From an uncultured Lachnospiraceae bacterium (GTDB lineage: Bacteria > Bacillota > Clostridia > Lachnospirales > Lachnospiraceae): a stretch of 6,840 nucleotides of DNA. The translations under genes were made by a program, and so were the position numbers. Of the stretch, positions 5,747 through 6,840 are shown piece by piece (within the stretch, counting starts at the first letter, position 1; every line of letters begins with the position of its first letter). The DNA lies in NCBI GenBank assembly GCA_902767235.1, contig CACXGR010000146.1:1-6840 (forward strand). The letters are read 5' to 3'. The notes under the pieces were generated by a model. That model was not told the origin of the DNA and made no database searches. It saw nothing but the letters and a program-made list of their open reading frames with translations.

Positions 5747-6840
5747 ATGCAATCATTTGACATTCATAATTACAACATAAACAGCTGCGAGGACCTGGCC
5801 AAAGACGCGGCCGCTGTCCTCAAAAAAAGAGAAGGCCGCACCATCAAGTCGGGCGGCCTCTGGGTCTACGACAACGAGATCGCACAGATGCGCGGCGATT
5901 TCGAAGACGGCGATATCATCTCCGTCGAGGATTTTGACGGGTATTTTATGGGGTACGGCTTTATCAACCGCAGGTCTAAGATCACCGTCCGCCTGCTCTC
6001 CCGCCGACGTGAGAACAAGGTCACACCGGCTTTCCTTGCGCAGCGCGTGCGGAGCGCCTGGGAATACCGGAAGAAGGTCATCGACACGTCCAGCTGCCGT
6101 CTGATCTTCGGCGAGGCGGACTTCCTGCCGGGCCTGACAGTCGACAAATATGAAGACATTCTCGTCGTGGAATCCCTGGCGCTCGGCATCGACCGGCTCA
6201 AGGGCATGATCCTGGCGGCGCTGGTCAGTGTCCTCGCCGAAGACGGCATCAAAGTTCGCGGCATCTACGAGCGGAGCGACGCCAAGGTGCGCGAGCTCGA
6301 GGGCATGCCCCGCGAGAAGGGCTTTCTGACCGCCCCCTTCGATACCAAAATAGAGATCACCGAAAACGGGGTCCGCTACATCGTGGATGTGGAGAACGGC
6401 CAGAAGACCGGCTTCTTCCTGGACCAGAAGGACAACCGGCGCGCGATCCACCGTCTCTGCGGAGGCGCCAAGGTTCTGGACTGCTTTACGCACACGGGCT
6501 CCTTTGCCCTCAACGCCGCCATCGCCGGAGCGTCCTCGGTCGTCGCCGTTGACGCCTCTGACCTGGCCGTGGAGCAGGCGCGGGAGAACGCGCGGCTCAA
6601 CGGCGTCGAGGACCGCGTCTCCTTCCTGTGCCGCGACGTCTTCGCTCTTTTGCCCGAGCTGATCGAGAAGGGCGAGCAGTATGACGTCGTCATCCTCGAT
6701 CCGCCCGCTTTCACCAAGTCCCGCAATTCCATCAAGGCCGCCGCGCGCGGCTACCGCGAGATCAATCTGCGCGGCATGAAGCTGGTCCGAAACGGCGGCT
6801 ACCTCGTCACCTGCTCCTGCTCCCACTTCATGGACCCGGA
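5747..6840 (+). CDS. rlmI: 23S rRNA m5C methyltransferase, RlmI family (3' end cut by window)
   Basis: The reading frame is open from ATG 5747 to the window edge (364 codons plus two bases). E. coli RlmI, about 396 aa, methylates C1962 of 23S rRNA using S-adenosylmethionine, so most of the gene is present. An N-terminal PUA-like RNA-binding domain includes IKSGGLWVYDNEI (33-45). A central domain carries FGEADFLPGLTVDKY (121-135) and IYERSD (173-178). QKTGFFLDQKDNRR (219-232) leads into the Rossmann methyltransferase domain: motif I DCFTHTGSFALNAA (245-258), acidic VAVDAS (266-271), motif IV LDPPAF (317-322), and TCSCS (354-358) with the likely catalytic cysteine. It has about 20 residues more at the N terminus than E. 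coli RlmI. The ribosome site AAGGGA (5738-5743) is unusually close, three bases from the ATG. The gene is transcribed divergently from degV. The exact target nucleotide is inferred from family only. Confidence 0.92.
   Translation, partial: MQSFDIHNYNINSCEDLAKDAAAVLKKREGRTIKSGGLWVYDNEIAQMRGDFEDGDIISVEDFDGYFMGYGFINRRSKITVRLLSRRRENKVTPAFLAQRVRSAWEYRKKVIDTSSCRLIFGEADFLPGLTVDKYEDILVVESLALGIDRLKGMILAALVSVLAEDGIKVRGIYERSDAKVRELEGMPREKGFLTAPFDTKIEITENGVRYIVDVENGQKTGFFLDQKDNRRAIHRLCGGAKVLDCFTHTGSFALNAAIAGASSVVAVDASDLAVEQARENARLNGVEDRVSFLCRDVFALLPELIEKGEQYDVVILDPPAFTKSRNSIKAAARGYREINLRGMKLVRNGGYLVTCSCSHFMDP

Noticed and set aside
5753..6826. Open frame of 357 codons on the minus strand
   Set aside because: It is the exact antisense shadow of the plus-strand RlmI-family gene, whose motifs (QKTGFFLDQKDNRR, DCFTHTGSF, LDPPAF, TCSCS) are unmistakable.
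1..6840. CRISPR array, insertion sequence, tRNA or rRNA
   Set aside because: No regularly spaced repeats, transposase-like frames, terminal repeats or tRNA-like cloverleaf could be seen; almost all of the sequence is accounted for by six ordinary genes and short spacers.

Overview
The window looks like chromosomal DNA of an obligately anaerobic, low-oxygen Firmicute, most likely a moderately GC-rich clostridium of the Lachnospiraceae type. This rests on an oxygen-sensitive ferredoxin-linked indolepyruvate oxidoreductase, a DegV/FakB-type fatty-acid-binding protein, GGAGG-type ribosome binding sites, and AT-rich promoters set in otherwise GC-rich DNA. The taxonomic placement is an inference from gene content and style, not from a marker gene.

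Layout, left to right: an unassigned edge (1-133); a strong bidirectional Rho-independent terminator (134-187); then, all on the minus strand and read from right to left, a three-gene operon of a LicC/PntC-like sugar-type nucleotidyltransferase (2562-3299), iorA (792-2546) and iorB (200-769). A structured 189-bp intergenic segment with a long hairpin separates this operon from ilvE (3489-4523, minus), which has its own promoter. Next comes a single-gene degV unit (4670-5524, minus) with a clear sigma-A promoter. Divergent from it, on the plus strand, is a 23S rRNA m5C methyltransferase gene of the RlmI family (5747 to beyond 6840). It is cut by the right edge and so has no stop codon in the window. 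The long open frame antisense to it is an artefact. No intergenic stretch exceeds 300 bases.

How the genes may work together: IlvE interconverts amino acids and 2-oxo acids, and IorAB interconverts aryl (or other) 2-oxo acids and acyl-CoA with ferredoxin. They therefore form two consecutive steps of Ehrlich-like amino-acid oxidation, or of reductive 2-oxo-acid synthesis run backwards. The first gene of the ior operon, a nucleotidyltransferase of the phosphocholine/aminoethylphosphonate cytidylyltransferase type, has no obvious role in that chemistry and is the most intriguing part of the window. DegV (fatty-acid carrier for lipid synthesis) and RlmI (ribosome modification) are ordinary neighbours. 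I see no mobile element, CRISPR array, tRNA or rRNA, and no clear evidence of a wholly new system.
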